This document shows positions 22,946-38,702 of a DNA stretch of 64,000 nucleotides, in pieces. The stretch lies in contig NC_016131.3 in NCBI RefSeq assembly GCF_000005505.3, positions 10,933,501-10,997,500 of the forward strand, read 5' to 3'. Below the pieces are notes generated by a model. The model saw nothing but the letters and a program-made list of their open reading frames with translations. It did not search any database and had not been told where the DNA came from. Every line of letters begins with the position of its first letter. Within the stretch, counting starts at the first letter, position 1. This DNA is from Brachypodium distachyon. Its lineage: Eukaryota > Streptophyta > Magnoliopsida > Poales > Poaceae. The position numbers and the translations under genes were made by a program.

Positions 22946-24243
22946 TTGAGTTTGACTGTACGCACCATGCATCGCGTGCGCGTGAATTGGCTAGCTAGCT
23001 AGCTAGATCTAGCTAGTTTTTTTATCGATGCATACAACTCTTTATCAAAATTGCACTCGGATTGGATTGAAGCATGACCTATCGCTCCTGATGCTCACAG
23101 CTGACGGAGATAGGCTCGGCGGCTGCGCCACGTCGCTCCACCTGACTGTCTCCTCCAGTCAGCGCTTAGATCAGTAGTTGCAGGCCCTGATCTGCATGCC
23201 GTCCTCCCGCGCGTTGTCTCTGGCGGGCGCGGTGCAAAGTTGTCCGTGCAGAGGGCGCAGAACACGCGGCCGATGTGGTGGCAGTTTTGGGTCGTACAAT
23301 TGGCTAGTCTGGCCTTTTTATTTTGGATCGTGATGCTCTTTGCCTACGCTGGTTCAGTTTGGATTCCAATTTCCTCTTATCCAATTGATTTATCTAGACC
23401 CAATTTCCTCTTAGGCTTCGTTTGGACGTAGATATTCGATGATTTGGCATTGAATTCGGCTGAATACCAAATTACCAATTCATGGACATGTATATATCTT
23501 CATGATTAATTATCACTTCAAAATAATTAGTACTAATAAAAATATTCCTGATTGTCAATTTGTCATGCATAATGTTCAAAGCAACATAAAACTTAACAAC
23601 ACCTGCAAATTGAACCATTGGTTGGATTAGAAACCACATAGAACTGACAGAAGAATGGTGGTGCTGCTGCCGTATAGAGGGAGAGGTGCAGGGAGGAGAA
23701 GATGTGGTGCCTGGCATCAACGTGGTCCAAAGAAAAGGGAATGGAGGGGCTGCCGTGGGGAAGGAGATGGGGATGGAGGTGGGCAGCATCGCAGGTCGGG
23801 ATGGAGGTGGCCGGCGGTTGGTGGCGGGATGGAGGCGCTGTGGATGGAGGACGGCGGCGGCGCGGGTTAGAGGCGGAGGGGATGGAGGAAGGGATGCAGT
23901 GGGGATGTAGATGAGTAGCAGGCATCTGGATCGAGATGGGCGGTGGCTCTCGTCGGAGGGACGGAGGAGGGCAGTGGCAATCGCGCTAGCGAGAAAACTC
24001 CTGTTAAATTGGTGTCTCCGTGTTGGATACCTATGCGGATCCCAGGCTTTTCGTATCCATACAGATCAAATCTCATGATCGTTTTATTTTCATATCTTAG
24101 ATCTAATAAATTTTGACCATGCGATAATTCGCAAAATTTAGTCCGTAGAATTTCTGCTATTTTAATTAGATATTAGATTAAGTCAACATCCATGATGGCC
24201 AAGCATTATGATCATCTCCCTCCAACCCCCACTCAGGAACCAG
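22946..24243. other. Upstream region of the LRR gene
   Basis: No gene is supported. Between 23,690 and 23,920 the plus strand is a purine-rich array of GGATGGAGG-like words that opens spurious frames. The region next to 24,243 should hold the LRR gene promoter. Confidence 0.45.
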
Positions 24244-24252
24244 TATATATAA
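24244..24252 (+). promoter_or_regulatory. TATA box of the LRR gene
   Basis: TATATATAA lies about 95 bp before the ATG at 24,347, a normal plant TATA-to-start distance with a short leader. Confidence 0.65.
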
Positions 24253-24346
24253 CCACCTACAAATCCAGGACTATACCAAAGAAGTACACACATTCGATCC
24301 ATCTGCCAAGATCCTAACTAAGAGCAGTACTGTACCCCAAAAACCC

Positions 24347-25504
24347 ATGGCAAAAATGTCACCCCTCTCGCAGCCAAGACCGTCTCTCCAACTCGTCCTG
24401 ATCCTGCTGTCCCTCGTCGTCCTTCCATGCCTCCCCCAACCCCTCCCGTCCCCTTCGCCCTCCCCGGCGCCACCGTCGCTGCCGCTCTCGCCGTTCAACG
24501 AGCGTCTGGAAGCGGCGTACGTGGCGTTCCAGGCGTGGAAGCACGCCATCGTGGAGGACCCCAAGAACCTGACGGTCGACTGGTGCGGCCCCTTCGTGTG
24601 CAACTACACGGGCGTCTTCTGCGCGCCGGCTCCCGACGACCCCTGCATCCTGACCGTGGCCGGCGTGGACCTCAACCACGGCCGCCTGGCCGGCTCCCTG
24701 ACCGACCACCTGGGCCTCCTGGCCGACGTGGCCGTGCTCCACCTCAACTCCAACCGCTTCCACGGCACGCTGCCGGCGTCCATGCAGCACATGCGGCTCC
24801 TCTACGAGCTGGACGTCAGCAACAACCTCCTGTCCGGCGCCTTCCCGTCCTTCCTCACCTCGCTCCCTTCCCTCAAGTACCTCGACCTACGGTTCAACGA
24901 CTTCGACGGCCAGCTCCCAGACGCCGTCTTCGGCAGGGAGCTCAGCCTCGACGCGCTCTTCGCCAACGACAACCGCTTCAACGTGTCGCTGGTCTCCGGG
25001 AGCCTCACCAACTCCACGGCGTCCGTCATCGTGCTCGCCAACACGAAGCTCGCTGGTTGCCTGCCGCCAAGCATCGGCGACATGGCCGACACGCTCGTGG
25101 AGCTCATCCTGCTCAACACCAGCATCAGCTCCTGCATCCCGCCGGAGATCGGCAAGCTCAAGAAGCTCAAGGTGCTGGACCTTAGCCGCAACGACCTCGC
25201 CGGGGAGCTGCCGGAGAGCATCGGCGACATGGAGAGCCTGGAGGTGATCAACGTCGGGTATAACTTGCTGTCGGGTCAGGTGCCGGAGAGCATCTGCTTG
25301 CTGCCAAGGCTCAAGAACCTGACACTCGTGGGGAACTACTTCTGCGAGGAGCCCGTATCCTGCCTCCACATCCCACGGCGGGACGACCGGATGAACTGCA
25401 TCCCCGACTGGCCGCACCAGCGCCCGCACGAGGAATGTATCGCCTTCGAGCATCGCCCGCCCGTGCACTGCGCCGCCGACGGCTGCATTCTGCCGACGTT
25501 GTGA
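24347..25504 (+). CDS. Secreted leucine-rich repeat protein (At4g06744-like; LRX/extensin-related LRR domain)
   Basis: A single-exon 385-aa protein. Residues 1-31 form a signal peptide (LQLVLILLSLVVLPCLPQ), followed by a short proline-serine run (SPSPSPAPPSLPLSP). An N-terminal LRR cap with paired cysteines (VDWCGPFVCNYTGVFC) leads into about nine plant-type LRRs (for example LYELDVSNNLLSGAFPSFL and LKVLDLSRNDLAGELPESI), and a cysteine-rich C-terminal cap ends CAADGCILPTL. The domain order matches the LRR half of leucine-rich repeat extensins, but no extensin tail follows, as in At4g06744-like proteins. Likely location is the apoplast or cell wall. N-glycosylation sequons are frequent (NLT, NYT, NVS, NST). 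The start at 24,347 is preceded by a close TATA box. The ligand is unknown; no kinase or membrane anchor is present. Confidence 0.9.
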   Translation: MAKMSPLSQPRPSLQLVLILLSLVVLPCLPQPLPSPSPSPAPPSLPLSPFNERLEAAYVAFQAWKHAIVEDPKNLTVDWCGPFVCNYTGVFCAPAPDDPCILTVAGVDLNHGRLAGSLTDHLGLLADVAVLHLNSNRFHGTLPASMQHMRLLYELDVSNNLLSGAFPSFLTSLPSLKYLDLRFNDFDGQLPDAVFGRELSLDALFANDNRFNVSLVSGSLTNSTASVIVLANTKLAGCLPPSIGDMADTLVELILLNTSISSCIPPEIGKLKKLKVLDLSRNDLAGELPESIGDMESLEVINVGYNLLSGQVPESICLLPRLKNLTLVGNYFCEEPVSCLHIPRRDDRMNCIPDWPHQRPHEECIAFEHRPPVHCAADGCILPTL

Positions 25505-25518
25505 ATTGAAAGCGGTAT

Positions 25519-25561
25519 ACGTACGTGCGACTACTATTTTTTTTTACCAACGTACGTGCGA
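25519..25561 (-). repeat. Poly(T) micro-insertion in the LRR gene 3' region
   Basis: ACGTACGTGCGA occurs at 25,519-25,530 and 25,550-25,561. The enclosed 19 bp are CTACTATTTTTTTTTACCA. The right copy is followed by TCGACTACT, and the left by CTACT, so the duplication may be longer with a small deletion. It lies 15 bp after the LRR stop codon, presumably in the 3' UTR. Confidence 0.6.
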
Positions 25562-26030
25562 TCGACTACTTTGGTTGTACATGACAAAAGTACTTCTTTT
25601 ATGCTGCATGCAGGCAGGGTCTAGGAGGAATGGACGACGATTGGTAGCCATTGCATCATCGAATATTGGTTGCTAAAACACAAAGTTAATTAGTTTCGAT
25701 TATTGACTTGTGTCGTCGGTGCGTGTGCGTGTGTTTGGTGACTAAAAGTGTGATAAGAATGTTCCAAGAAGTGTCCTTTTTTAGGTTTGGCTTTATTCTT
25801 TTTCATAGTCTTTTCTCGCAGGAAACTTTTTCCGAGTCTTTTGTTATCTGCACGCGGATCGAGACGCAACAGCTAATGTGCCAACATAATTTTCACATGT
25901 AATTGTGGCTAGAACAAAGAATTCAATAAGAGCTAGCGGTGCTACACTTCTTACTTAAAAGTAAAAAAAGCAGACCCTACTTTATGTGCTGACTTGGATG
26001 GCACAACCAACATGCACGGAGTCACTACTA

Positions 26031-26142
26031 CTTCCTCCGATCCTAAATTGTTGTCGAAATATTACATGTATCTAGACGCTTTTAAGAATAGATACATTTA
26101 TATTTGGACAAATGTGAGTCAAGAATTTAGAATCAGAGAAAG
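26031..26142. mobile_element. Stowaway MITE, diverged
   Basis: CTTCCTCCGATCCTAAATT starts after TA, and an imperfect inverted end (AATTTAGAATCAGAGAAAG) is followed by TA. The middle carries the grass Stowaway word CATGTATCTAGACGCTTTT. Confidence 0.7.
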
Positions 26143-26300
26143 TAAGTACAGAGTCTAGAAGCCAGATGGTTTTTTCTCAGTAGCAAAGCTTGCACAAGAG
26201 ATATCGTTCGTCGACACAATTCTTCCTAAGCTCCACATTCGTCATTATTTTATATGTATCTCATTAGTCATTACCGTATCAAGTGATAGAACTTAACATA

Positions 26301-26396
26301 CTCCCTCCGTCCTAAAATAAGTGACGTGGAATTGTATAGATTCTTGTACGTACAAATCCACGTCACTTATTTTGGAACGGAGAGAGGATTATGAAC
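26301..26396. mobile_element. Stowaway MITE
   Basis: CTCCCTCCGTCCTAAAATAA pairs with TTATTTTGGAACGGAGAGAG. The inner arms GTGACGTGGA and TCCACGTCAC are perfect, making a 96-bp hairpin. Confidence 0.88.
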
Positions 26397-27198
26397 CCGG
26401 CCTCCACGTATAAGCCGTATACAATACAATCACAACTCACAAACAGTACGTGCAAAATTATTACATGGATGAAGCAATAAAAACTTTAAGGATGCATGTC
26501 CTAATTGAAGACTAGACCACCACCTATGTTGGGTAAATAACTATTTGAATTTGACCACTTGCTCCAACAGCCTGCACTGAGTGAGAGGGGTGGTGCACAT
26601 TTTTTTTCTACTAGGCCCTCCTCTTTTTTTTAGCGAATTTCCGCAGTTGGATCATCATTCAGTTTTCAAACAGGAAAAAACTTCTAAAGCGGTGGTGGCT
26701 ATAATTATAGGCGACAATGTACATAATACTATAGTTGCATAACTAATGGATAAGACGCTTCTATAACACATACTCCTACTTCAATTTGTGGATTACTCCT
26801 ACTTAAATTTGTGGATATAGTACATTGTAACAAGATCTTCATGTCGAAGAGATCATTAATTTCTTGAAAAGCTCCAAGATTAATGCCACTTTAACTAAGG
26901 GCTAGCTCCTAGCTTTGTCTTTAGATGACTAAAATCGATCGGTTGGGGCAGAGATACTGAAAATGAATTAAAAATCGTGCAGTGTATATATTAACACATA
27001 CTCAAAAGGGCTTCACAAATTATATCTTTGGAACATAATAAAATATTCAATCTTCTAGTGAAGGAAGATGAGCTATAGCTGATATTTTTTTAGCACTTCA
27101 TGGTACATCCTAAGGAAGATGAGCCATACTTCAAGGCGCCTTATCTAAATGTACGTAGCCAGATGCATGCATCTCTTTTATGTTGACAGGGGACTGCA

Positions 27199-27221
27199 AT
27201 CTCTCTCTCTCTCTCTCTCTC
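27199..27221. repeat. (CT)n microsatellite
   Basis: About eleven CT dinucleotides in an uninterrupted run. Confidence 0.95.
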
Positions 27222-28812
27222 AACCAATTTTTTTTTCCCAGTTTGATGCCTATGGCTCAACTAGAAAAGTTAAAAAGAAGTAAAGAATGGAAGAGGCTAG
27301 GCATACAAGTGCACGCATCCATCAACCGAAGATCCCAGCTAGCCGGAAAAACAGAAGTGGTGGCATATCGATTCACACTGAGAATATGAATAACCCACTC
27401 AATTGCTAAACTAGAACCTTGACACTAATGGTTATTCAAAAACTAACATATCAATGATATGCTAGGCGAAAGAAATGCTAAAGGGCCAATATTTTTAAAG
27501 CAAATTTTGCATGGTCGTTGGTGATAGCGGCGGCGAGGCCTCCTCCAACCTAGGTGGTTCTTGTTGTGGGAGATGGCACACGGTGGCCTTTGATGAGCGG
27601 TGCTCCAACAGCGGGAGGTGGCATGGCCGCGTGCTCCTGAAATCACCAAGGTGGTGGCTAGGAGCACAAGTGCTTGGCTCCGTTGGGGCTGAGCAGATGG
27701 CCCTCCTCAGAGGCGGCTGGCCCAACAATGGCTGGGTCAGGCTGCCTTCATCTGTGTCCCTTTCTCTTCTTGAAGCGGGAATCACCTGTGGTGTAGTAAC
27801 AATTGATTGTTGTGTGGACAATGGCATAATCCTAACTTAATCTTGACATTTTCTCCCATAACACGATTAGGCTTGGAGCCTTCTCAGCGTCTGGAGCCGC
27901 CTAGCATGAGTGTAGGGTGGGCCAGTAGAAAGGGTTTTGATGAACAAATATGCGCTTTCTCTAGGTGAAAACCCATGATCTCGCCTCTCTAGCTATAATT
28001 AAGTTAATTAGGTGCAAATGAATATGAATGGAAATACGTGGATCATGGGCTTCAATTCTAATGTAAAAAAATAGGAATAATTAATATGGCTGAGAAGATA
28101 TAAATTCAGGGGTTGTTTATATGTCCTGTTCGATCAATTGTTGGTGATCAATTAGCAAAAAAATTATTAAGAAGAATATCAATTAAGAAATTCTAAAGTA
28201 ACGCTGTAATATTAGGATATCGATTGTGCGAGTGATTGTAGGTCACAAAACAGTTAATATATCTATAGATATCCCGAGCGACCATCTCCAGTCGGTTGCA
28301 TCCAGTACCAAAAGGCTCCCGGATATGCACAGGAAGCAGGAAAGCCCGCAGTCCAATCCAATGAGTAGCTCTGAAGACGACCTGCAAAAAATGTGGAACT
28401 CTGGTTCTATTAAAAACAACATCATTTCTCCAGTTCCAAAAAATGTAGCACTAGCAGGTGGTAGTTATATCTATATTTATACTTTTAGTTTATCCAAACA
28501 GAAGAGTTAGATTTTCTCCTAGCAATTAAGTTATGCATGCATATACATTAATGACGTGGGAGAGAAGATAATAAATTAACTCAAAATGATTTGAGATTTG
28601 GCCTCATATTTTTAGATGAGGGAATATAAACTAATCTATTAAGAGATCTTTTACGGTGCGGACAAACTTTGTTAAACTTTGGTGAGTAATTAAGAATTCC
28701 TTGAGAATTATCATGTGTTTTTTTATTTTATGATGTGATGTAAGATCTACTCTTAAAGATCAATATCTAGTCTACTTGGATTATGAGAAAAAAAAATAAG
28801 CGGACACATACG

Positions 28813-29045
28813 GAGCAAACGTTCACTCACTAGTCATTTGGCACGATGCGTGAAGTTGTCACCCTCGCAGAACTAAAGTTAACAATCCTCACAAATTAAA
28901 GTTGCCATCTTCACGTAACTAAAGTTGCCATTTGCACACAGGGGAAGTTGTCATAGAACACATGACGCGATCGCAGCCACGCTCTTCCGGATTGGACGAT
29001 CAGCAGAGCATTCGGTCTAGGAGAAGAAAGAGCGAATGTTTGCTC
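28813..29045. mobile_element. Inverted-repeat element (MITE-like)
   Basis: GAGCAAACGTTCACTC at 28,813-28,828 pairs, 14 of 16 bases, with GAGCGAATGTTTGCTC at 29,030-29,045. Inside, the word AAGTTGCCAT and variants (AGTTGTCACC, AAGTTAACAATC) recur about every 30 bp. No target duplication could be fixed. Confidence 0.5.
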
Positions 29046-29370
29046 TTATAAATTCCGAAAACTTACCAGATCTATCTCACCAGCATTTCATACAACAACC
29101 AAGATATGTCTAAATTAAATGAGAACGTATACTAAAAGGGGATATGTGTATAAGATAAATGGGGAACATGTATCCTAACAGGATGTGTCTAAATTAAATT
29201 GGAACGTATCCTAGCCAGGTACTACATCTATCATTGTTTTTAACAAATGTGGAAAATAAATGAGACCATATCCTAGTTAGGACTACTTTCATCATTTTCA
29301 ATAAATGCACCGATGAGCCCATGAGACTTCAGACGCTGGCCATAGATAATCTCCAAGGTCGCACACCGCC

Positions 29371-29378
29371 TATATATA
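29371..29378 (+). promoter_or_regulatory. TATA box of the small secreted protein gene
   Basis: TATATATA after CACCGCC lies 94 bp before the ATG at 29,465. Confidence 0.65.
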
Positions 29379-29464
29379 GCATCTGATTGACTCAGAAGTC
29401 CTGCACAATCATAGATGTATCAGAAACACACAAACCTAGCATCAGCAACATCTTTCACAAGAAG

Positions 29465-30186
29465 ATGGCTAGTGCAAGTAAGATAGTAGCGGTGTTCTGC
29501 CTCCTAGTCCTCGTGGCTCTCTCTTCTTGCTCTCAGCATGCACGAGCAGATGATGAAGCCACTAAGGAAAAGAACGAGGTGATGGAATACTGCAAAAGGT
29601 ACATTAGGAAAAACTTGAGTGACCCTCACCCGGGCTATCACAGGAAATGCTGCCAAGTACTGAGAGAATAAAGGAATGTTCATGCCATCTGTGAGAAATT
29701 TACGGCCGCAGATTTGCAAGAGATCAGTCTAGCCAAGTTTGCTACTGTCACGCATGAGTGCGGCCACGGACTGACGCCGGGGACTACCTGTGCAGGTTTG
29801 TTGATGCTATTGTGTTTTTCACTTGTACTCAGCATTTTATTACTGCCATTAATTGCTTTTTTTTTGGTGTGGCTATTTCTAAGTCGCTTGATATTTAAGA
29901 AATGAGTCTTAATATCAATCGACGTTTTCGAACTGTTGGATTAAGATCTGAGGGTCATCCACATTTTCTCATCTCTCACTTGCTATCGTTGGATTACAAT
30001 CCAGTGGCTAACATGTCGATTGATCTCTAACTAAAAAATAGGCGACCGCTCGCTAGCAAAACCGTTTTTTTTTAACCTTGATGACCCAAATATTTTAACG
30101 GAAACTTTGTATCAATTGCAGGTTACACTGTTCCACCTCCACATCACGAGCACCCGCCACCACCTCCATCTGGACACTCGGTGTAA
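29465..30186 (+). pseudogene. Small secreted cysteine-rich protein gene with premature stop
   Basis: Two exons (29,465-29,795 and 30,122-30,186, GT-AG) total 396 bp in one frame, but codon 69 is TAA (29,669-29,671). The first part has a signal peptide (KIVAVFCLLVLVALSSCSQH), then a mature region with C43 and C62-C63. Past the stop the same frame stays open for 62 codons, adds three more cysteines (AICEKF, HECGHG, TTCAG), crosses a correctly phased intron and ends in a proline/histidine tail (PPPPHHEHPPPPP). The C...CC...C...C...C spacing resembles prolamin-like/ECA1-type secreted peptides, but the family is not identified. As it stands it would encode 68 aa. Alternatives are a true short peptide, or a very small intron removing the stop; the only candidate is about 66 bp with weak signals. 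Confidence 0.6.
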
Positions 30187-30588
30187 GATCCGGTCTGATG
30201 GAGAAAAAAGCGAATAAAGGAAGCAGTGCTGCAATATGAATGTTCCCTTATTAATTATGTCATCTGTGTAATTTACCTTTACTTGCCTGATGCAAGCAAT
30301 AAAACAAAGAACATTTTCCCGTTCCACTCGGTTATATATGCAGATATAGTACTGCCAGTAACCACCTCGAAAGATCTAGCTAAGAAAGAAATAAAACGAT
30401 GTGGCTAGCTCCACTAGAATGCTCTGTGCAAACTGCAAAACGGCTTATCTCAGACCAGCACAAGACCTCATCTCTCTGATGACACAAGGCATATAATTTT
30501 GGTCCTAACTTCTAATTCCTAAGTCAAAAATAAAAAATAAAAATGGGTGCAGTTCTAACGACAGCTACGGCACAAAAAATGTCAACCG
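30187..30588. other. Intergenic spacer between convergent genes
   Basis: It holds likely 3' UTR sequence of the small secreted protein gene (AATAAA at about 30,215 and 30,298) and of the minus-strand receptor kinase. Nothing else recognised. Confidence 0.5.
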
Positions 30589-34620
<4,032 letters not shown>

Positions 34621-35615
34621 ACCGTATTGTTTGTGGCGAATTTTTGGAACTGACCGCGAGGAGGGGTGCGACTCTGGTTTTGATGGAACGCGCGCGCGCC
34701 CCTTTTTTCAGTTCAACGAGTCCGTGTTTCTTTTCTGGTACGCTGCGCGGTTCAGGTTCTAAAACGGTGACTGACTTCTTGCTCCTGGCCTGGCTGGGTC
34801 GCACTTGCAAGCACTTTTTGGCCCAGTGGACCGTTTGTTGGATCAGATTGTGTGTTTGTTGTCCACCGTCTCCAGGGATTTGGTTCCCATCCCACCGCGT
34901 GTTCGATTTTCTAAACAAGGATAGGCAATGTGCCAATGGGGCATTCCGCAATCGCTTGCGTCAGTCATGTGTTCCTCGTGCTAAATTATGCCACTGCAAC
35001 GTATCAGTGCGTCATGAGTCACCACTTAATTTATATTCCATCCGTCCCAAAATAACTAATGTGGATTTACTCAGTGGATAATTTATACCCATATTAAGTA
35101 ATGAAATATTACATCTATCTAGACGTTTTTTGGTATATATCATCCATATTTGGACAAATTTGAGTCATTTAATATGTGATTGAGGAAGTATAAGAAGCCG
35201 TAACTTTATCCTAACTAAAAAATTTAAAGTTTGACAAAATTTATTAAAAAGTTGCAAAAATTAGTGTCATTTTAACAACTTTGTACTAAATCTTCAACAC
35301 TTATTATGAATCGGAGTGAGTAGTAAACAGAGACATGACATGTAATAAGAAGAATGTCAGCTTTATGTTATTTTCATTTGGCATTTAATTTGTATACTTT
35401 TTGTAGTCCTTCAACGCAGATGACAGGAGAGCTAAAAAATAAAACATTCTTCGACGTGTGATAAGTGTTTCAGTTATATGACAATATCAAAACAGGAGTT
35501 GGATTGACCCAAACAAATAGCTAACATAAGAGACATGTATCTCTTCTTTTCTCATTAATTATATGCCATCTGGACAGAACGTTGACCGTGGACTTTTGAA
35601 CCACGGCTCCATGTA
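34621..35615. other. Upstream region of the receptor kinase
   Basis: Promoter DNA of the minus-strand kinase. A decayed Stowaway with a CCATCCGTCCCAAAATAAC end lies near 35,038-35,190, and a further one-sided Stowaway end (TTATTATGAATCGGAGTGAG) near 35,302. No gene is seen. Confidence 0.5.
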
Positions 35616-36480
35616 GAGCATTTTCAGCAAGGCCTCTAAATAGGGCATTTATTCCGTTTTTAGGGGTTGAGGCTAAAAAAACGTCTTCAACAAGGTCTCT
35701 AATTGGGCCCCTAGAATACCCCCTCAAGCCCTCATTCCCAGGGGCTCCCAAGGGAGGCCCCTATCTCGTGCCACGTCAGCCCAGCGCCTCTTTTCTCTTT
35801 CAATCTCTGTCCCACATCCTTGCTGGCCGCTGCCTCCTCCCGTGCGCCCGGCCCACAACAACGGCGCCACCTACCTCCACCGGCGCCGTCTCCCGCGCGC
35901 CTCCATGCGTGCAGCCGATTTTCCCCGCCCATCTCCTTCTCCCGCCGCACCGCCCCCATCTCTCTTCCCGTCGCTGGCCTCGCCCCCGCCGCCGCCCCCA
36001 TCTCCTCTTCCCATCGTGCTCCTATCTCCTTTCGCAGCGTAGCCCATGTCCTCCCCTCGCCGAGCCGCGTGCCCATCTCCGCCGCCCCTGGCCGCTTCCG
36101 CCGATGCCACTTGCCGCGCTATCTCTGCCTCCCAAGGCCGTGCCCGCTGCATCCCCGCCTCCGCGTCCCCGCCGTCCTGTGACCGTGCACCGCGCAGTCC
36201 TGCCGCCACCGCCCAGCGACTTCGCCACTGGCCTGTCCGGCCGCTGCTCCACAGACTCATGAGGAAGAAAGGGTCGGAGAAGGAAGGGAAAAAAAAGAAA
36301 AAAAATACATTAAAACACAAGTCAGTGACATGTAGGTCCCATATGTCATAAAGCATACAGGGGCCGTGGAATAAGGGCCACTGCTAAAGATCTTTGTTTT
36401 TTTCTGGACCCTAAAATTTGAGGGAAGCCCCTAAAGGCTGTTTAGGAGCCTTATTCTAGGGGCTTCCGTTGAAGATGCTC
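35616..36480. mobile_element. Non-autonomous inverted-repeat DNA element with GC-rich filler
   Basis: Left end GAGCATTTTCAGC pairs with right end GTTGAAGATGCTC, both next to TA. Weaker inverted similarity runs on for about 50 bp (words such as CCCCTAAA and TTTAGGGG). The TIR type is the GAGCATCTTCAAC class common in grass PIF/Harbinger- or hAT-like MITEs. Between 35,780 and 36,260 the filler is very GC-rich and strongly C/T-biased on the plus strand, so frames open in several phases; no domain is recognised. It may be captured genic DNA. Confidence 0.6.
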
Positions 36481-37007
36481 TAAGGGTGGATTCTTAGCTC
36501 CATGAAGCTAAATCCTCACTCAAATGCTATTTAGACATTCCTTTCCTATTTTTGTTTCGCACAACCTAAGTTGTCATTTTTTGGGGCCCAAATTTGTATG
36601 TTCACACATCATCCTATAAGGATCCTCTACTGTTTGTTTTCAGATTTTTTTTACAACCTTCAAACACACATTTGATATTTCAAAATAAAAGGGTACATGC
36701 ACCTCGGCACCAGAGAACCAAAAATCCCTCCTTTTTAAAAAGAAAACCAAAAAAATTGGCATCAGAGATGCCCAAATGCTCGTACATTGGATTCCATTGG
36801 ACTGTTCCCTCCATGTGAGACCTGCCTAATTATATCCCTGTCTGAGATATTGAGACCCTTCGATCAGTACTGCATCCAACCCTGTCTACCATATGAACCA
36901 ACATTTGTACGCATAAGAATACCGATTGCCTTTTGTAGTGATCATCAAGTGCGTTTCCATCGATCGTTATGGCCATGCTGCCAAAGTCCGGTCTCGAGGT
37001 CATCTTT
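36481..37007. other. Intergenic region without a recognised gene
   Basis: Short open frames only, none with a domain or composition suggesting coding. Confidence 0.45.
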
Positions 37008-37106
37008 TTTCGACCATGAGTTTTTTTTAGATCAAAAGGGCTCACCCCTGTTTCATTCATCATTATGACAAACGAAACACAAATGTTCATCTGCCTCAGC
37101 AGCAAG

Positions 37107-38153
37107 TGTTCAGTAATTAGGTAATTTCGATGAATATTTAATAAAAAACAATGTGTAAAACACGTAACATATTATATCATGCAAACTAGACAAATTAAAT
37201 AGCAACGCACAGCAATAAAACTCATCTAATTTCACGGCATGAATAATAGAACTACTAATCAAAATAAAAAAGAAAGAGCAAATTACGTACGGTGTTGTAC
37301 TCCTTTTTTGTGTTTGTTAGTTGAGGTCGGTGACGAGTCCGGCGGCGTCGATGTTCACGCCGGCAGCAACAGCAGCCTTGACTACCTCCTGGGCAGCGGC
37401 AACGCCTGTGCAGCAGCAGTTGCGTGGGCTTGGAATTGGGTAGCTTGCTGCTGCTGAGCTAGAGCGGCAGCCTGAGCCGCGGGATCTCCGAGGTCGTCGG
37501 CCATTGGTGATGAAGATGCCGACGAAACAGGGACGTGAAGAAGCGAGTAGTCGCGTGAGAACGCTCCCCAAAAACCTTATCGACCGTGTCCCAGGCAGGA
37601 TCTCGAAGGTCGGGGTTCCGGAGGCCTACTCTCCCGGCGATCTGTGCACGCGGTCGACGGGATGGAGTAGCAGTTGGCGGCGAGCAGCGAGATTGGATCT
37701 TGGGCGTGACGGCTAGGGTAGTGGCGTGGTACGTCCGGAGGCCGCGGTCGTCTTATTATATAGGCACGCAGGCGGACTTCGGTTCGGTTTAGGAAACCAA
37801 AACCGACTCCGCAATTATCGGGATTTGTTACGCGTCCGCAACGGATTCCGGCTGCCAAAAAGATAAGCACGACCCTGCCCCGCACCGACCCAGCACGGCT
37901 CGAACTCGAACTCGATCCACGAAACGAGGCGCGCGCACGCGTCGTGAGGAGGAGGAGGAGCGCGCGTGGGGATTTCCCTTGCTCACTTGCTCAAGAGGTG
38001 AGAACCAACATACCTTATATATTGGTCCAACTCCCCTTAAACTAGCAACGTGGGACTATTCCCACTTTCTCATCCCACTTCATGAATGGGCTTTTGAGAT
38101 TTTCCAGGAATTAATTTCAGATTGGGCCTTGGGCCTAACTCAAAATTCCAACA
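37107..38153 (-). repeat. 3' LTR of the Copia element
   Basis: It contains a second, damaged copy of the LTR-borne gag start (MADDLGDPAAQAA, from 37,503 downward in the minus strand), which diverges and stops after about 40 codons because of indels. Confidence 0.9.
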
Positions 38154-38702
38154 ATCCCCCACAATAGCTCATAAACACATAAAATTGCCATTGATCCAAA
38201 ACTCTGTTTTTGATATACCAGCGTTTTAGTGGAGACCGGTTAAGGTTGAACATTCACCTAAACAAATAGCTTCACTCATGCACAACTGAACAATGGACAA
38301 ATCTTGAATTGTCAGTTTTATGTGTTAGAGCTTCACTAAATTGTTGTGTGGTACTGGGCTGCCGAATGCTACCCCGCGGTGTGGAGCATATAAGTCATTA
38401 TCCAGGCCTTTTCATGAGCTTACTAGAGACCACCCAAATCTTATAGATTGCGACCAACAGTCAGGCTCATATAGGTGTGTTCTTTAGAGACTACTCTGTA
38501 GGACAGTATTTTCCTTGCAAATTAATGCAACGCGTTAGAACACATTAAGTTAAACAACCTGCCATACAGTACACGAGAGTAATGCATCGTCAACGGAGTG
38601 AGATAAAGAATGTACACTCTCCTCAATTATCCAATGACTTATTTCCCAGGTCCTAATTCACGGGATCTCCGATCACATATGTTGGTTTACCGCCATGGTA
38701 AT

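Larger units (their letters stand above)
25562..28812. other. Intergenic region with MITEs and a microsatellite, no gene
   Basis: Two MITEs and a CT microsatellite are listed separately. A GC-rich block at 27,510-27,840 has open frames on both strands but no domain. The frame at 28,226-28,510 has no recognised product. Confidence 0.45.

Noticed and set aside
24359..25468. Long open frames antisense or out of frame over the LRR gene
   Set aside because: They arise from GC-rich codons of the real gene, have no domains and carry Arg/Ala/His-rich compositions typical of shadows.
27443..27840. Open frames of about 110 codons on both strands
   Set aside because: No motif, moderate GC, opposite strands equally open; could be repeat DNA but no ends were found.
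35732..36356. Six overlapping open frames in the GC-rich core of the 35.6-kb element
   Set aside because: No domain, low-complexity Pro/Ser/Arg composition; explained by C/T bias of one strand.
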